A stretch of 64,000 nucleotides of DNA from Hominenteromicrobium mulieris. Lineage in GTDB: Bacteria; Bacillota; Clostridia; Oscillospirales; Acutalibacteraceae. Within the stretch, counting starts at the first letter, position 1, and each line of letters starts with the position of its first letter. The stretch lies in contig JAJJOY010000006.1 of assembly GCA_021029595.1 (NCBI GenBank), forward strand, positions 1 to 64,000, in the 5' to 3' direction. The translations under genes and the position numbers were made by a program. Positions 17,631 to 25,915 of this stretch are shown here, piece after piece. The notes under the pieces are model-generated. The model was not told the origin of the DNA. It searched no databases and was given only the letters and a program-made list of their open reading frames with translations.

Positions 17631-19793
17631 TTAATTTTGCTGCTCTTTCGGCTTTTTCATCGTGAGGGAAATACGACCGCGCGCGACGTCTACGGCAAGC
17701 ACCCACACGGTCACAATGTCGCCAACCTTCAAAACATCGGACGGGTGACGCACGAATTTATCAGAGATCTGCGTGATATGCACAAGGCCGTCCTGATGCA
17801 CACCGATATCGATGAATGCACCGAAATCGATGACGTTGCGCACCGTGCCGCGCATCTCCATGCCGGGCTTTAAGTCCTTCATGTCCTTGATGTCGCTGCG
17901 CAGGATGGGACTGGGCAGTTCGTCACGCGGGTCGCGGCCGGGCTTTTCAAGCTCCGCGATGATGTCTTTTAACGTCGGCTCGCCTACACCGCACTGCACG
18001 GCGAGCTTTGCGATGCCCAGCTTTTCCGCTTTTTCCTTGAGCCCCTTAAAGCCGCCCTCCGGCGCTTTTTTGAGGTCATAGCCGCAGGCGGTGAGTAAAG
18101 TGCCTGCCGCATCATACGATTCCGGATGCACACCGGTGTGGTCTAAGATATTCTTGCTTTCCAGCACACGCAGAAAACCTGCGCACTGCTCGAACGCTTT
18201 CGGCCCGAGCTTCGGCACTTTTTTGATCTGCGTGCGCGTTGTGAACGCGCCGTTTTCCTGCCGATACGCGACGATGTTCTTCGCCACGGCGGAGGAAATG
18301 CCCGCGATGTTTTCGAGCAGCGACGGTGATGCCGTGTTGAGGTCAACACCGACCGCATTCACGCAGGCTTCGACTACGCCGCCGAGCGCTTCATCCAGAC
18401 GCTTTGCGGGCATATCGTGCTGATACTGCCCCACACCGATGGCCTTCGGGTCAATCTTCACGAGCTCTGCAAGCGGATCCTGCAAGCGGTGCGCGATGGA
18501 AACGGCGCTGCGCAGCGTCAGGTCGTACTCCGGGTACTCTGCCGCCGCAAGCTTCGACGCGGAATAAACCGACGCGCCCGCCTCGCTGACGACCATGTAA
18601 TCGATATCAAGATGATTTTCGCGCAGCGTTTCGTCGGTGAAGATCTCCGTTTCCTTCGACGCCGTGCCGTTGCCGATGGCAATGAGTGTGACGCCATACT
18701 TTTTGATAAGCCTTACGAGCGTCTGTTTGGCTTCGCGCACGCGTGCCTCACTGTGCGTGGGATAAATGACGCCGGTGTCGAGTACCTTGCCCGTGGCATC
18801 GACGACGGCGACCTTGCAGCCCGTGCGGTAGCCGGGATCAAGACCGATGGTCACGCGGCCTTTGACAGGCGGCTGCATCAAAAGCTGACGGAGGTTTACG
18901 GAAAACACCTTAATGGCGTTGTCGCACGCTTTTTCGGTCAGCTCCGCACGAATTTCCCGCTCGATAGACGGGAAAATGAGACGGCCGTATGCGTCAACTG
19001 CGGCTTCGCGTACGACTTCGCTGCACGCAGAATTGCCCTTTACGTAAGCGGAGGTCAAGATTGCCTGCCCGCGCACGTCATCCATTTCGAGCGAAACTTT
19101 TAAAAGGCCTTCGCGCTCACCGCGGTCCAGCGCCAGAACGCGGTGGCCTGCGATTTTTGCCGCCGGCTGAGAGAATTCATAATACATGCGATACACGGAA
19201 TCCTCGTCCTTTGCGGCACGGCTCGTGATGACGCCCTGCGCCATGGCAGCCATGCGCAGGCGGCGGCGCATAACGGCATCGTCGGAAATTGTCTCTGCGA
19301 TGATGTCCTTCGCGCCGTTCAGTGCGTCTTCCGACGTATTAACACCCTTTTCTGCGTTGACGTAACCCTCGGCGAGCCTCATCGGGTCAACACCCTTTTC
19401 CTGCGCCAGAATTTTCTTTGCGAGCGGCTCTAAGCCGCGCTCCTTTGCCATGCCGGCACGCGTTTTGCGCTTTGGGCGGAACGGGCGGTAAATATCGTCG
19501 ATCTCTGCCAGCGTTGCCGCATTTATAAGGCTTTTTTCAATTTCGGGCGTCAAATTTCCCGTGCCCTCGATAAGCTCGCGCACTTCCGCTTTGCGCGTAT
19601 CAAGATTGCGCAGGTACTGCAGGCGCTCGTACACCGTGCGGATGGTCTGGTCATCGAGCGATCCGTGCTCCTCTTTTCTGTACCGCGCGATAAACGGGAT
19701 GGTGTTGCCTGCGTCGATGAGCTCAATGAGCTTTGCCGTTTGCTGTTCTTTTAAGTGAAACTGCGCCGCCAGCGCGGCCGCGTAATTTGTCAT
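17631..19793 (-). CDS. tex: Tex-family RNA-binding protein
   Basis: A 720-residue Tex protein. It has the N-terminal Tex domain (TIPFIARYRKEEHGSLDDQTIRTVYERL), the YqgF/RuvC-like domain (GLDPGYRTGCKVAVVDATG), helix-hairpin-helix segments (LNTASPSLLENIAGISSAVAKNIVAYR, VPKLGPKAFEQCAGFLRV) and a C-terminal S1 domain (MRGTVRNVIDFGAFIDIGVHQDGLVHIT). Tex binds nucleic acid and affects transcription, virulence or stress traits in several bacteria; the exact role is unsettled. Start ATG 19793, with GGGGAAAA upstream; length fits the family. Confidence 0.95.
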   Translation of the reverse strand: MTNYAAALAAQFHLKEQQTAKLIELIDAGNTIPFIARYRKEEHGSLDDQTIRTVYERLQYLRNLDTRKAEVRELIEGTGNLTPEIEKSLINAATLAEIDDIYRPFRPKRKTRAGMAKERGLEPLAKKILAQEKGVDPMRLAEGYVNAEKGVNTSEDALNGAKDIIAETISDDAVMRRRLRMAAMAQGVITSRAAKDEDSVYRMYYEFSQPAAKIAGHRVLALDRGEREGLLKVSLEMDDVRGQAILTSAYVKGNSACSEVVREAAVDAYGRLIFPSIEREIRAELTEKACDNAIKVFSVNLRQLLMQPPVKGRVTIGLDPGYRTGCKVAVVDATGKVLDTGVIYPTHSEARVREAKQTLVRLIKKYGVTLIAIGNGTASKETEIFTDETLRENHLDIDYMVVSEAGASVYSASKLAAAEYPEYDLTLRSAVSIAHRLQDPLAELVKIDPKAIGVGQYQHDMPAKRLDEALGGVVEACVNAVGVDLNTASPSLLENIAGISSAVAKNIVAYRQENGAFTTRTQIKKVPKLGPKAFEQCAGFLRVLESKNILDHTGVHPESYDAAGTLLTACGYDLKKAPEGGFKGLKEKAEKLGIAKLAVQCGVGEPTLKDIIAELEKPGRDPRDELPSPILRSDIKDMKDLKPGMEMRGTVRNVIDFGAFIDIGVHQDGLVHITQISDKFVRHPSDVLKVGDIVTVWVLAVDVARGRISLTMKKPKEQQN

Positions 19794-19904
19794 GCTGTTT
19801 TCCCCGGCTTTCAAATTTGTGAAAGCTATCCTTTCCGTATAGACGCCCGACTTTACACACGGCAACTTTCCTTAAATGCGTATGTGTATTCCGTCAAAAA
19901 GGCA

Positions 19905-19933
19905 TTGCAATTTTGAGCTTTTCATAGTATAAT
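19905..19933 (+). promoter_or_regulatory. promoter for the HAD hydrolase gene
   Basis: TTGCAA (19905-19910), 17-base spacer, TATAAT (19928-19933), about 97 bases upstream of the ATG at 20030. Confidence 0.65.
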
Positions 19934-20029
19934 AAACAAAAGAATGTGAATTTTACCTGAAATTCCGTCTCTATTATAACACAAATCATCACAAAGGAAA
20001 AGCCGTGTTTGAGGCGAAGAAGATTTTTT

Positions 20030-20632
20030 ATGATTGATACCGTTATTTTTGATATTGGAAATGTGTTGACCGAATGGCACTGGCACAACAGCTTTGTGGA
20101 GTGGTTCGGCGAAGATCTTGTCGATACACTTGCAAACGCAACCGTGATGAGTCCCGAGTGGGCAGAGATCGACCGCGGCGTGCTGACAGAGGAAGAGGTT
20201 GTCGCGCTGTTGACGAAAAACGCGCCGGACTACCCGGAGCAAATCAGGCGCATTGTTCACGACAGCCACGAGCTTGTCACCGTGTACCCTTACGCGGCGG
20301 ACTGGGTGCGCGATTTGAAAAAGAAAGGCTATAAGGTCTACATACTTTCAAACTTCAGCGAATTCGGCTTTAACCGTGTGAAAGACACGTTTGATTTCCT
20401 GCCGTATGCGGACGGCGCACTCATTTCGTACGAGGTAAAACTCGTAAAGCCGGACAGGAAAATTTATGAAACACTGTGCGAGCGCTTCGACATCACGCCG
20501 GAAAACGCCGTTTTCCTCGATGATAACGCGAAAAACACCGAAGCTGCGCGGGAATTTGGTCTGCACACCATCACGGTAGAAAACAAGGAACAGACTGACC
20601 GCGACTTGCACGTGCTCGGCGTAACATGGTAA
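20030..20632 (+). CDS. HAD-superfamily hydrolase (YihX-like)
   Basis: A 200-residue HAD phosphatase. Motif I is DIGNVL (nucleophile Asp, with Asn where many have Gly, as in YihX/epoxide-hydrolase-like HADs). Motif II is ILSNFSE, the Lys is in KLVKPDRKIYE, and motif IV is FLDDNAKNTEAAREFG. The substrate is unknown; relatives act on sugar phosphates. The ATG at 20030 matches the family N-terminus (MIDTVIFDIGNVL). A TTG at 20009 with a better-spaced AAGGA would add seven basic residues and cannot be excluded. Confidence 0.85.
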   Translation: MIDTVIFDIGNVLTEWHWHNSFVEWFGEDLVDTLANATVMSPEWAEIDRGVLTEEEVVALLTKNAPDYPEQIRRIVHDSHELVTVYPYAADWVRDLKKKGYKVYILSNFSEFGFNRVKDTFDFLPYADGALISYEVKLVKPDRKIYETLCERFDITPENAVFLDDNAKNTEAAREFGLHTITVENKEQTDRDLHVLGVTW

Positions 20633-20691
20633 AAATCGGCAGTGTTTGCCGATCAAGTTATTTTTTAATTCTTATTGGAGGATGAATCACT

Positions 20692-21594
20692 ATGAAACTC
20701 GGTATTATCGGTGCACCGGAAGCCAAAACACTGGTACACGCAAAAGAACTCGGACTCGACTTCGTTGAGTTTGACCTGAACCCGACTGAATTTTTCGGTC
20801 GTCCGCTGGACGAGGTCGTCAAGAACCAGGACGAGATCAAAAAGGCCATTGAAGAGACCGGCGTTGAAGTCGGCGCGGTAGGCCGCTGGGCAAGCCATAT
20901 TCTGGACGAGAACGGCGACGTGATCGAAGCGGAGTGGAGCGAAGTGAAGAAAGCCATCGATTTCGGCGCAGCACTCGGCGCAAAGCATTATCTGTGCAGC
21001 GTTGCGTATGTTCCGCAGCTTTCCTACTACAAGAACATCACCGCGGCTATTAAGGTTTTGAACCAGATCGTTTCCTACGCAAAGGAAAACGGCATGAAGT
21101 GCGGCATTGTCAACTGCATGATGGGCGGCAACTACATTCGCACGCCGGAGCAGTGGAAGCTTGTTCTGGACGAAGTTCCTGGCCTTGGCATCAAGTATGA
21201 TCCGTCCCACAGCTTCGTACATGGCGGCGACAAGGGCGCATACCTCAAGGAAGGTATGGAATGGGGCGACAAGTTCGTATATTGCCACGTAAAGGGCGTT
21301 ATCCAGTACGGCGACTCTCACGAGCCGTCAGAGTGGAAAAACCGCGAGTTGATGGTTCGTCACCCGGAGCTCAAAGACGAGCTGATGAGCGACTTTGCGG
21401 CAGACAGACGTTACTACGACAACCCGCCGGCAGGCATCGATTCCATCAACTGGCGCGCATTCTTCGCGGTGCTGTATCAGCACGATTATGACGGCTACCT
21501 CGCAATTGAACCGCACTCCATGACTTGGCAGGGCGAAAAAGGCGAGAAGGGCGTTAAGTACACCATTAAGTACATTCGCGACCTTATGCTGTAA
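20692..21594 (+). CDS. sugar phosphate isomerase/epimerase-like TIM-barrel protein
   Basis: A 300-residue protein of the xylose isomerase-like TIM barrel (AP endonuclease 2) superfamily. Metal-binding-type signatures are visible: AKEL..DFVEFDLNPTEF early, the AKHYLCSVAYVPQ strand, KYDPSHSFVHGGD and YCHVKGVIQYGDSHEP in the middle, and YDGYLAIEPH near the end. It would act in the cytoplasm on a sugar or polyol; no substrate can be named. GGAGG lies ten bases upstream of the ATG. A terminator follows, so it is probably monocistronic or joined to the HAD gene 59 bases before it. Confidence 0.85.
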   Translation: MKLGIIGAPEAKTLVHAKELGLDFVEFDLNPTEFFGRPLDEVVKNQDEIKKAIEETGVEVGAVGRWASHILDENGDVIEAEWSEVKKAIDFGAALGAKHYLCSVAYVPQLSYYKNITAAIKVLNQIVSYAKENGMKCGIVNCMMGGNYIRTPEQWKLVLDEVPGLGIKYDPSHSFVHGGDKGAYLKEGMEWGDKFVYCHVKGVIQYGDSHEPSEWKNRELMVRHPELKDELMSDFAADRRYYDNPPAGIDSINWRAFFAVLYQHDYDGYLAIEPHSMTWQGEKGEKGVKYTIKYIRDLML

Positions 21595-21611
21595 TTTTAG
21601 CTTAATAAACA

Positions 21612-21649
21612 CAGACGGACACCGGGCATTCGGTGTCCGTCTTTTTTTG
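21612..21649 (+). terminator. terminator after the TIM-barrel gene
   Basis: AGACGGACACC / GGTGTCCGTCT stem with an eight-base loop and a following T7. Confidence 0.9.
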
Positions 21650-21655
21650 ATGCAA

Positions 21656-21687
21656 CGCAAAAACGACAGCCCGCAGGCTGCCGTTTC
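21656..21687 (-). terminator. terminator of the small membrane protein gene
   Basis: Minus strand: ACGGCAGCC / GGGCTGTCGT hairpin with a three-base loop, followed by TTTTTGC. Confidence 0.8.
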
Positions 21688-21701
21688 GGACACATGTGAA
21701 A

Positions 21702-22019
21702 TTACTTACCCTCGTTCTCTTTATCGAGCTTCACGTTGCGGAAGTAGAGAAGCATATCGATGGTGATCTCGATGAAGTTCAGGCAATAGAAGACCCAGCT
21801 CAAAACGAAGATCGGACCGCTCTTGCCGATGACAAAGAACTGGATGCACTTCATCACAATGCCGGCGATGTAGCCGAGCCAGATGAAGATCTCAAACTGC
21901 AGGCTCTTGCCCTTAGCGGTTCTGGACTTTACGGATTTGTAAATGGAAAGCGGCCAGGAAAGACCGAATGCAAGGATCATTACGGTTTCCAGTATTTCAG
22001 CAATCATTTCAGGTGTCAT
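21702..22019 (-). CDS. small PQ-loop/SemiSWEET-like membrane protein
   Basis: A 105-residue integral membrane protein with three TM helices: VMILAFGLSWPLSIY, FEIFIWLGYIAGIVM and PIFVLSWVFYCLNFIEITIDMLLYF. The segment SWPLSIYKSVKSRTAKGKSL, with Pro near the end of helix 1 and the Lys/Ser/Thr-rich loop, resembles the PQ-loop of SemiSWEET sugar carriers, which act as dimers of three-helix units. The match is by eye and modest. Alternatively it is an uncharacterized gut-Firmicute membrane family. It has its own terminator and lies downstream of the fumarase gene on the same strand, behind a separate hairpin. Confidence 0.6.
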   Translation of the reverse strand: MTPEMIAEILETVMILAFGLSWPLSIYKSVKSRTAKGKSLQFEIFIWLGYIAGIVMKCIQFFVIGKSGPIFVLSWVFYCLNFIEITIDMLLYFRNVKLDKENEGK

Positions 22020-22105
22020 GCGTTTATTCCCCTTAAACTAAATTTTCGGAATGCACTGTGCAAAAAATTCTGAAAGCTGTGCGCGGCACATCCTGTTTAA
22101 TATAA

Positions 22106-22137
22106 GCAAGAGCGGAACCTAACCCATAGTTCCGCTC
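22106..22137 (-). terminator. terminator at the end of the reductive operon
   Basis: Minus strand: GAGCGGAAC / GTTCCGCTC stem, ten-base loop, then TTGCTTATATT (a weak T-run). It closes the 12-gene operon about 17 bases after the fumarase beta stop. Confidence 0.7.
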
Positions 22138-22153
22138 CTGTTATTTTTACAAC

Positions 22154-22735
22154 TTAAGCGTTCTTTTCCGCTTCGTGTGCCTTGTGCTCTGCAAGGTACT
22201 CTGCGCGGCCTTCTTCGTAAAGGTTGTTGCCTTCGCTGTCGATAATGACGACGAGCGGCATATCCTCTACATACAGCTTGCGCAGTGCCTCGGCGCCGAG
22301 ATCCTCATACGCGATGAGCTCTGCCTTCTTGATGCACTTTGCGAGCAGCGCGCCTGCGCCGCCGATGGCACCGAAGTAAACGCCGTTATACTTCTTCATG
22401 GCTTCTACGACTTCCGGCAGACGAGCGCCCTTGCCGATCATGCCGCGTGCGCCCACGGACATCATGGTCGGGGCATACGCGTCCATACGGCCGCTGGTGG
22501 TAGGACCTGCGGAACCGATGACATGACCCGGCTTTGCCGGGGTCGGGCCTACGTAGTAGATCGTAGCGTCCGTAGGATCGAACGGGATCTTCTCGCCGCG
22601 TGCAAGTGCCTCACACATTCTCTTGTGGCCGGCATCGCGAGAAGTATAGATGGTACCGGTCAGCAGAACTCTGTCACCGGCATGGAGCGTCTTTGCGAGC
22701 TCCGCAGTCAAAGGCAGTGTAATACGCTTTTCCAT
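22154..22735 (-). CDS. class I fumarate hydratase, beta (C-terminal) subunit
   Basis: A 193-residue subunit matching the C-terminal half of class I (Fe-S) fumarase/tartrate dehydratase: LHAGDRVLLTGTIYTSRDAGHKRM, VGPTPAKPGHVIGSAGPTTSGRMD and GKGARLPEVVEAMKKYNGVYFGAIGGAGALL. Together with the alpha subunit it interconverts malate and fumarate in the cytoplasm. The ATG at 22735 lies one base past the alpha stop, with AGGAGGTGC inside the alpha gene end. Last gene of the operon. Confidence 0.95.
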   Translation of the reverse strand: MEKRITLPLTAELAKTLHAGDRVLLTGTIYTSRDAGHKRMCEALARGEKIPFDPTDATIYYVGPTPAKPGHVIGSAGPTTSGRMDAYAPTMMSVGARGMIGKGARLPEVVEAMKKYNGVYFGAIGGAGALLAKCIKKAELIAYEDLGAEALRKLYVEDMPLVVIIDSEGNNLYEEGRAEYLAEHKAHEAEKNA

Positions 22736-22736
22736 T

Positions 22737-23579
22737 TTACAGCACCTCCGTCTTATGACGCGTTACATGGCAGTTGATGTTGACAGCGCACGGCATGCCG
22801 GCAATATGAGTCGGCATGGTCTCGATGTTGAGGCCGATGGCCGTCGTCTTGCCGCCGAAGCCCTGCGGGCCGATGCCGAGCTGGTTGACCTTTTCGAGCA
22901 TCTCTTTTTCAAGGTCTGCATAGAACGGGTCCGGGTTCTCGGAATCAAGCGGGCGCATGAGCGCCTTCTTTGCAAGCAGCGCTGCTTTATCAAACGTACC
23001 GCCGATGCCTACGCCGACGACCATCGGCGGGCACGGGTTCGGGCCTGCGGTCTCTACGACCTCAAGGATAAAGTCCTTGATGCCCTGCAAGCCGGCGGAC
23101 GGCTTGAACATACGAATCTGGCTCATGTTTTCGCTGCCGAAGCCCTTCGGGCCAACGGTGATCTTCACCTTGTCGCCCGGGACGATCTCGGTGTACAGCA
23201 TAGCCGGGGTGTTGTCGCCGGTGTTGCCACGGCGAACCGGGTCCTTAACAACGGACTTTCTCAGGTAGCCCTTGTCGTAACCGCGGCGCACGCCCTCGTT
23301 TACGGCTTCCGTAAGGTCGCCGCCGACGAAGTGCACGTCCTGGCCGATCTCAAGGAATACGCAGGCCATGCCGGTATCCTGGCAGATCGGAACGCACTCG
23401 TTATCTGCAATTTCAAAATTTTCGATGATGTTGTCCAGAATGCCCTGTGCGATCTGGCCGTCTTCGCAGGCGCGGCAGGAGCGGATGGCGCACTTTACGT
23501 CCTCCGGCAGGTGCTCGTTTGCCGCGATGCACAGCTTCTCAACAATGTCTGTGATCTGGCTAACTTCAATTTCACGCAT
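22737..23579 (-). CDS. class I fumarate hydratase, alpha (N-terminal) subunit
   Basis: A 280-residue subunit carrying the [4Fe-4S] site of class I fumarases: CVPICQDTGMACVFLEIG gives the first ligand. Further conserved blocks are RRGNTGDNTPAMLY, KGFGSENMSQIRMF, GPNPCPPMVVGVGIGGTFDKAALLAKKAL and QGFGGKTTAIGLNIE. An ATG four codons earlier directly abuts the AAAGGA, so I chose 23579. Heat- and oxygen-labile class I fumarases are usual in strict anaerobes. The context suggests malate to fumarate dehydration supplying the fumarate reductase-like pair encoded just upstream. Confidence 0.95.
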   Translation of the reverse strand: MREIEVSQITDIVEKLCIAANEHLPEDVKCAIRSCRACEDGQIAQGILDNIIENFEIADNECVPICQDTGMACVFLEIGQDVHFVGGDLTEAVNEGVRRGYDKGYLRKSVVKDPVRRGNTGDNTPAMLYTEIVPGDKVKITVGPKGFGSENMSQIRMFKPSAGLQGIKDFILEVVETAGPNPCPPMVVGVGIGGTFDKAALLAKKALMRPLDSENPDPFYADLEKEMLEKVNQLGIGPQGFGGKTTAIGLNIETMPTHIAGMPCAVNINCHVTRHKTEVL

Positions 23580-23607
23580 GGATCTATCCATTCCTTTCCG
23601 GAAAAAA

Positions 23608-25209
23608 TTATCTCTCGTGACGAGCGTAATGCGGCAGCAGCAGCGGGGAAACATCCTCGGATTCGATGCCTGCGCTCTTCAGCTCTTCTGCATAGTCCTC
23701 AATATGCTTGAGGGTAAGGGTGCCGAGCTCGGTCTCCTTCGCCTTCGCGGCAGCAGCCTTACCGGCGTTGCGGCCAAATACGATGATGTCGAGCAGGGAG
23801 TTGCCCATCAGACGGTTGCGGCCGTGAATGCCGCCGACAGCCTCGCCTGCAACGAGCAGGTTACTGATAGCCTTTGTGAATCCGTCGCCGCCGATCTCGA
23901 GGCCGCCGTTCTGGTAGTGGAGCGTCGGGTAAACGAGGATCGGGCTCTTGCGCATATCAATGTCATAGTTCAGGTACATGCGCAGCATAGCCGGGATACG
24001 CTTCTCAATGGTGCCCTCGCCGCCGATCTGCTCGATCATCGGGGTGTCGAGCCAAACGCCGGAACCCAGCGGGGTGGTAACGCCCTTGTGGCGGTCTGTG
24101 CACTCACGGATGATGGAAGCCGCAGCAACGTCGCGGGTCTCCAGCGGATGCATGAACGCTTCACCATCTACGTTGACGAGCATTGCACCGAGGGAACGAA
24201 CCTTCTCCGTTACGAGTGCGCCGTAGATCTGTGCCGGGAACGCAACGCCGGTCGGGTGATACTGAATGGTATCCTGATACAGCAGCGGAGCGCCTGCACG
24301 GTAGCCGAGCACAAGGCCGTCGGCCGTTGCGCCGTAATGGTTGGAGGTCGGGAAGTTCTGGTAGTGCAGACGTCCCGCACCGCCGGTGGCGATGATGACG
24401 GTCTTTGCACGTGCGACCATGTAGTCGCCGGTCTCCATGTTGAGGAGAACAGCGCCCGCTACCTGACCCTTTTCGTCCTTGATGAGCTCAACAGCAGAGG
24501 TGAACTCAACGACCGGGATGCCGCGGTTGATAACTTCGTCGCGCAGGGTACGCATGATCTCCGCACCGGAGTAGTCCTTGCAGGCGTGCATTCTTTTTCT
24601 GGAGGTGCCGCCGCCGTGGGTGGTGACCATGGTGCCGTCTTCGGTCTTATCGAACATAACGCCGAGCTCGTTCAGCCACTTGATGGCGTCCGGAGCTTCC
24701 ATAACAAGGCGGCGCAGCAGTTCCGGGCGGGCAGCGAAGTGGCCGCCGCCGAACGCGTCGAGGTAATGCTGAACCGGGGAATCGTTCTCTTTATCGGCAG
24801 CCTGAATGCCGCCTTCTGCCATCATCGTGTTCGCGTCGCCGATGCGCAGCTTTGTCACGATCATGACCTTTGCACCTGCGTTGTCCGCCTCAATAGCTGC
24901 GGAAGCACCTGCGCCGCCGCCGCCGATGACGAGCACGTCGGTGTCGTAATCAATCTTCGTCAGATCGATCGGGTGATGGAGCAAACGGCTGTTGGAGTGC
25001 AGCAGGTGACCAAGCTCCTTCGGTACCTTCTCACCCTTGTTCGGGCCGATCTTAATGGTATCGAAGCCGTCTTCTCTGTAATCAGGATGGTACGCCTTCA
25101 GAAGGGCATCCTTTTCTTCTGCGGTCATACGTCTGGGTTCCATGCCCAGGCGTTCCTGTCTGGTTGCCTCTACTTTTTTGACAGAGGCAAGCATTTCCGG
25201 TGTAAACAT
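23608..25209 (-). CDS. fumarate reductase-like flavoprotein subunit (FrdA/TfrA type)
   Basis: A 533-residue flavoprotein. The FAD-binding VLVIGGGGAGASAA lies at 93-106, substrate-site marks are THGGGTSRKR (197-206) and QYHPTG (316-321), and the late block is GGIHGRNRLMGNSLLDIIVFGRNAG. These are the features of succinate dehydrogenase/fumarate reductase A subunits, including the HPTG histidine. Odd points: an N-terminal extension of about 85 residues before the FAD motif, and a shortened C-terminus compared with typical SdhA/FrdA. No signal peptide, so cytoplasmic. Its Fe-S partner is encoded 13 bases upstream and no membrane-anchor gene is present. Fumarate to succinate is the likely direction. 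Confidence 0.88.
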   Translation of the reverse strand: MFTPEMLASVKKVEATRQERLGMEPRRMTAEEKDALLKAYHPDYREDGFDTIKIGPNKGEKVPKELGHLLHSNSRLLHHPIDLTKIDYDTDVLVIGGGGAGASAAIEADNAGAKVMIVTKLRIGDANTMMAEGGIQAADKENDSPVQHYLDAFGGGHFAARPELLRRLVMEAPDAIKWLNELGVMFDKTEDGTMVTTHGGGTSRKRMHACKDYSGAEIMRTLRDEVINRGIPVVEFTSAVELIKDEKGQVAGAVLLNMETGDYMVARAKTVIIATGGAGRLHYQNFPTSNHYGATADGLVLGYRAGAPLLYQDTIQYHPTGVAFPAQIYGALVTEKVRSLGAMLVNVDGEAFMHPLETRDVAAASIIRECTDRHKGVTTPLGSGVWLDTPMIEQIGGEGTIEKRIPAMLRMYLNYDIDMRKSPILVYPTLHYQNGGLEIGGDGFTKAISNLLVAGEAVGGIHGRNRLMGNSLLDIIVFGRNAGKAAAAKAKETELGTLTLKHIEDYAEELKSAGIESEDVSPLLLPHYARHER

Positions 25210-25222
25210 GGCTATACCCTCC

Positions 25223-25897
25223 TTATTTCTCGATCTCTCTGTTGTTATAGAGCTCCTGCATCTCGGTGATCGGCTTCTGCATGATCTGCTCAATCAGCTC
25301 GTCGTATGCACCCTCGTGGATCTCTTCAACACGCTTTGTCAGGTGCTTGCTCTCCGGCTCGATGTACTTGCCGGTAAGACGTCTTGCCAGCAGGCCGACC
25401 ATCGGGTGAGAGATGCCCGCGGGACATCTGACGGTGCAGCAGCCGCAGCTTACGCAGTCGAAGGACTCTTCTGCGCACTTTTCAAGCTCGCCGCGCTGTG
25501 CGTATGCAATGTACTGCATAACGTTCAGGTTCTGCGTGCAGGCCTTTGTGCAGGCGTTGCAGCCGATGCAGCTGTAAATTTCCGGATAAAGCTCCATCAT
25601 GATCTGCTGGTTCGGCTTGATCTCGTTGATGTCATAAGTACGCTTGTCTGTGGGGAAGAACGGAATGCTTGCAACATACATGCCCTCCTGCACCTGTGTC
25701 TGGCAGGCAAGGCAGGTCTTCAGCTCGTTCACACCCTTAATGCGGTAGATAGTTGCGCAGGCGCCGCAGAAACCGTGACGGCAGCCGCAGCCTCTTTTCA
25801 GCGTATAACCGGCATATTCCATAGCGGTCATAATCGTGAGGTCTGCGGGGACGCTGTACTTCTTACCGAAAAAATATACATTTACCATATTTTCCAT
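25223..25897 (-). CDS. fumarate reductase-like iron-sulfur subunit (FrdB/TfrB type)
   Basis: A 224-residue Fe-S protein. The N-terminal [2Fe-2S] domain has Cys37/39/44/47 and Cys62/65. Two ferredoxin-type CxxCxxCxxxC motifs follow at 110-120 (CIGCNACTKAC) and 148-158 (CVSCGCCTVRC). Classic FrdB has [2Fe-2S], [4Fe-4S] and [3Fe-4S]; here the third site keeps all four cysteines. Methanogen TfrB carries a C-terminal CCG (heterodisulfide-type) domain, absent here; separate HdrB and HdrC are encoded upstream instead. It passes electrons to the flavoprotein encoded next. Confidence 0.88.
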   Translation of the reverse strand: MENMVNVYFFGKKYSVPADLTIMTAMEYAGYTLKRGCGCRHGFCGACATIYRIKGVNELKTCLACQTQVQEGMYVASIPFFPTDKRTYDINEIKPNQQIMMELYPEIYSCIGCNACTKACTQNLNVMQYIAYAQRGELEKCAEESFDCVSCGCCTVRCPAGISHPMVGLLARRLTGKYIEPESKHLTKRVEEIHEGAYDELIEQIMQKPITEMQELYNNREIEK

Positions 25898-25915
25898 GTT
25901 ACGCCAACCCCTTTC

